In this document: positions 5,481-6,881 of the stretch, piece after piece | Layout of the letters: every line of letters begins with the position of its first letter | Position numbering within the stretch: the stretch's first letter is position 1 | Source: an uncultured Bacilli bacterium | GTDB lineage: Bacteria; Bacillota_I; Bacilli_A; RFN20; CAG-288 | Assembly: GCA_948525355.1 (NCBI GenBank) | Contig: CAOSOP010000065.1 | Location: 1 to 6,881 of the forward strand | Reading direction: 5' to 3' | Length of the DNA stretch: 6,881 nt | Made by a program: the position numbers and the translations under genes | Notes under the pieces: model-generated | The model's database searches: none | The model's input: only the letters and a program-made list of their open reading frames with translations | What the model was told of the DNA's origin: nothing

Positions 5481-6777
5481 AACCTTTTACCTTTTCTAAT
5501 AGATAGCTTTCTGCTCTATCTAAATCGTTTTTATCTTTAGATTCTAAGTAGATTCTAAGTAGTTTTTCAGTTCCACTTTCTCTAATAAACAAGTAACCAT
5601 CATCTTTAAGTCTCTTATATACTTCTTCTTTTAAATTGCTATTAGAAAGCAAGTGTTTGACTTTTTCTAAATCGCCGGATTTAATATTTATCAATTTTGA
5701 TGGGTTAACTTTTAGATTTTGTAAATCTTTTTTAACTTCATTTTTATGATTCCTATATGTTAAAAGAAAATTACACAAGGAATATAAGCCATCACACGGA
5801 TGATCATTAAACAGAATATGTCCTGATTTTTCAAATCCAATCAGGGCACCTGTCTCTTTCATTTTCAGATAAACATTTTGGTCACCAACATCACTTTGAT
5901 AAACATTAATGTTTAGTTCCTCTAAATATTTTTTAATTCTTCTATTTGTTAAAGGTGTTATTACACAACCAGTTTTATATTGTTCAAGATTATTTTTAAT
6001 AATGATATACGATAATACATCACCATCTAGAACAGTATTAGGTGTGATTCCGATAAGACGATCACCATCACCATCTAATGCAAAACCAAAATTACAGGCA
6101 TATTTTTTTAAAAGTTGCATTTTTTCATGGATGTGCAATGAACCAACATTTAAATTTATGTTTTCACCATCAGGAGAACATCCAATTTTAATGAAGTCAT
6201 TAATACTAAACCCATTAAGTAGTGCTGGAAGTAATTTATAACCACCACCATTACTCCCATCGATAAGAAAAGAGCAATCAAAGAGATTATCTAAATCAAA
6301 TTCTTCAAACATTGATTTTAGATATATATCGATCAAACTAGAAGACTTATCGTATATTCTTCCAATATCTTCTTTATACATAGGTATGAAACTATTATCA
6401 TTAATTAACTTATTTATTTTTTCTTTGATAGAATTATCTATCTTATCACCATTTGTATCAAATACTTTAATACCATTATATTCAGTAGGATTATGGCTTG
6501 CAGTTATCATTACACCATAATTTGCAGAATAATGCTTAGTTAAAAATGATAAGCTTGGTGTAACACAAACACCTAATTCGAAGACATCAGCACCACAACT
6601 TATAATTCCATTAATTAATGCACGGCAATATAAATCTCCGCTTCTTCTTGTATCTTTTCCAACAACTACTAGATTTGAATTTGCACCAAGGAAGCAGCCT
6701 ATTTTATAAAATAAATCAGGAGTTATTTCTTTTTGGACAATTCCTCGAATTCCATCTGTTTTAAATTTAAGTTCCAT
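5452..6777 (-). CDS. glmM: Phosphoglucosamine mutase (GlmM)
   Basis: Converts glucosamine-6-phosphate to glucosamine-1-phosphate, the step after GlmS; cytoplasmic and Mg-dependent. The 441-residue protein has all four regions of the alpha-D-phosphohexomutase family. These are FKTDGIRG (5-12) and TASHNP with the phosphorylated Ser94 (92-97); the metal loop DGDGDR (235-240); the sugar-binding FEKSGH (315-320); and the phosphate-binding RESGTEKLLR (399-408). The NVGSLH region (210-215) matches the GlmM form 'VGSTHP' rather than that of hexose-phosphate mutases, and glmS next door settles the substrate. FEKSGH replaces the more usual GEQSGH. The last ten residues (VWNSWSSK and the two before) are read from the glmS start region in another frame, ending in TGA followed by TAA. 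An in-frame TAA lies seven codons upstream and conserved sequence starts at residue 5, so ATG 6777 is the start. Only a weak AGGG, 8 bases from the ATG, could serve as ribosome site. Confidence 0.93.
   Translation of the reverse strand: MELKFKTDGIRGIVQKEITPDLFYKIGCFLGANSNLVVVGKDTRRSGDLYCRALINGIISCGADVFELGVCVTPSLSFLTKHYSANYGVMITASHNPTEYNGIKVFDTNGDKIDNSIKEKINKLINDNSFIPMYKEDIGRIYDKSSSLIDIYLKSMFEEFDLDNLFDCSFLIDGSNGGGYKLLPALLNGFSINDFIKIGCSPDGENINLNVGSLHIHEKMQLLKKYACNFGFALDGDGDRLIGITPNTVLDGDVLSYIIIKNNLEQYKTGCVITPLTNRRIKKYLEELNINVYQSDVGDQNVYLKMKETGALIGFEKSGHILFNDHPCDGLYSLCNFLLTYRNHKNEVKKDLQNLKVNPSKLINIKSGDLEKVKHLLSNSNLKEEVYKRLKDDGYLFIRESGTEKLLRIYLESKDKNDLDRAESYLLEKVKGYVWNSWSSK
5490..5495 (-). promoter_or_regulatory. 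Shine-Dalgarno site of glmS inside glmM
   Basis: Minus-strand AAAAGG lies 9 bases before the glmS ATG at 5480; a second AAAAGG (5488-5483) lies only 2 bases away and is probably too close. Both are within the glmM coding sequence, consistent with glmS being translated from the glmM transcript. Confidence 0.6.
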
Positions 6778-6794
6778 TACATTCGCCCTATTTT

Positions 6795-6824
6795 AATATA
6801 TGAATTAGGTAGAATATGTGATAA
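6795..6824 (-). promoter_or_regulatory. Possible promoter of glmM-glmS
   Basis: On the minus strand, TTATCA (6824-6819) and TATATT (6800-6795) are separated by 18 bases, and would start transcription roughly 10 bases before the glmM ATG. An alternative -10, TAAAAT, lies at 6795-6790. Both are weak matches in AT-rich sequence, and glmM could instead be read from an upstream gene outside the window. Confidence 0.35.
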
Positions 6825-6830
6825 CTTTCT

Positions 6831-6881
6831 CGCCCCCACTAACTCCCACACCCCCGAGGACGTCGCCCCAGGCGAAGGACG
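6831..6881. other. GC-rich edge segment, unidentified
   Basis: Composition jumps from AT-rich to 37 G+C in 51 bases, with C-runs on the plus strand and therefore G-runs on the minus strand. A small hairpin (TCGCC / GGCGA around CCA) is present near 6864-6876. One minus-strand frame is open from the window edge through to a TAA at 6779-6777 that shares one base with the glmM ATG (TAATG). That could be the end of an upstream gene, but the GC-rich part does not resemble any family I recognise. Foreign DNA, an RNA gene end or a chimeric contig end are equally possible. Confidence 0.4.

Noticed and set aside
5481..5540. glmS ribozyme upstream of glmS
   Set aside because: The stretch is glmM coding sequence and lacks the ribozyme core; there is no free leader.
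5540..5561. Tandem 11-base repeat GATTCTAAGTA x2
   Set aside because: It encodes the family-conserved LLRIYLES segment of GlmM in two different reading phases, so it is probably codon coincidence.
6831..6881. End of an rRNA or other structured RNA gene
   Set aside because: A GGCGA-AGGACG stretch faintly recalls the start of 23S rRNA, but the surrounding bases do not follow rRNA, SRP RNA, RNase P RNA or tmRNA.

Overview
The window is AT-rich (about 30% GC by eye), densely packed and mostly read from the minus strand. It comes from a wall-forming bacterium, because the genes belong to peptidoglycan precursor synthesis. Low GC, overlapping genes and short family members suggest a reduced-genome member of the Firmicutes/Bacilli close to the Mollicute-related or Erysipelotrichia-like lineages. 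That placement is an inference from composition and gene content, not a phylogeny. Trp codons checked are TGG, and all genes end at TAA, TAG or TGA, so the standard bacterial code fits.

Right to left along the minus strand, the first unit is glmM (6777-5452) and glmS (5480-3753), which overlap by 29 bases. They convert fructose-6-phosphate to glucosamine-6-phosphate and then to glucosamine-1-phosphate. The second minus-strand unit has its own promoter near 3285-3313. It contains an alpha/beta hydrolase of unknown substrate (3279-2581), a MurF-like Mur ligase whose N-terminal domain is replaced by membrane helices (2594-1155), and D-alanine--D-alanine ligase (1110-4). Ddl makes the dipeptide that a MurF enzyme adds to the UDP-MurNAc peptide, so adjacency supports both assignments.

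One plus-strand gene (3335-3760) lies between the units. It is divergent from the hydrolase and convergent with glmS. It encodes a 141-residue membrane-anchored protein that looks like a miniature SPFH (stomatin/prohibitin/flotillin/band 7) protein. The 55 bases between the two divergent start codons hold two interleaved promoters. Each -10 box sits only 5-6 bases from its start codon with no Shine-Dalgarno sequence, so both first genes are probably translated from leaderless mRNA.

The last ~51 bases (6831-6881) change abruptly to 37/51 GC. This is either the end of an upstream gene or RNA, foreign DNA, or an assembly artefact. No rRNA, tRNA, CRISPR, insertion sequence or convincing intrinsic terminator was found. 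The less ordinary content is the combination of three predicted membrane-linked proteins (mini-SPFH, basic-cap hydrolase, membrane MurF) with cytosolic precursor enzymes.
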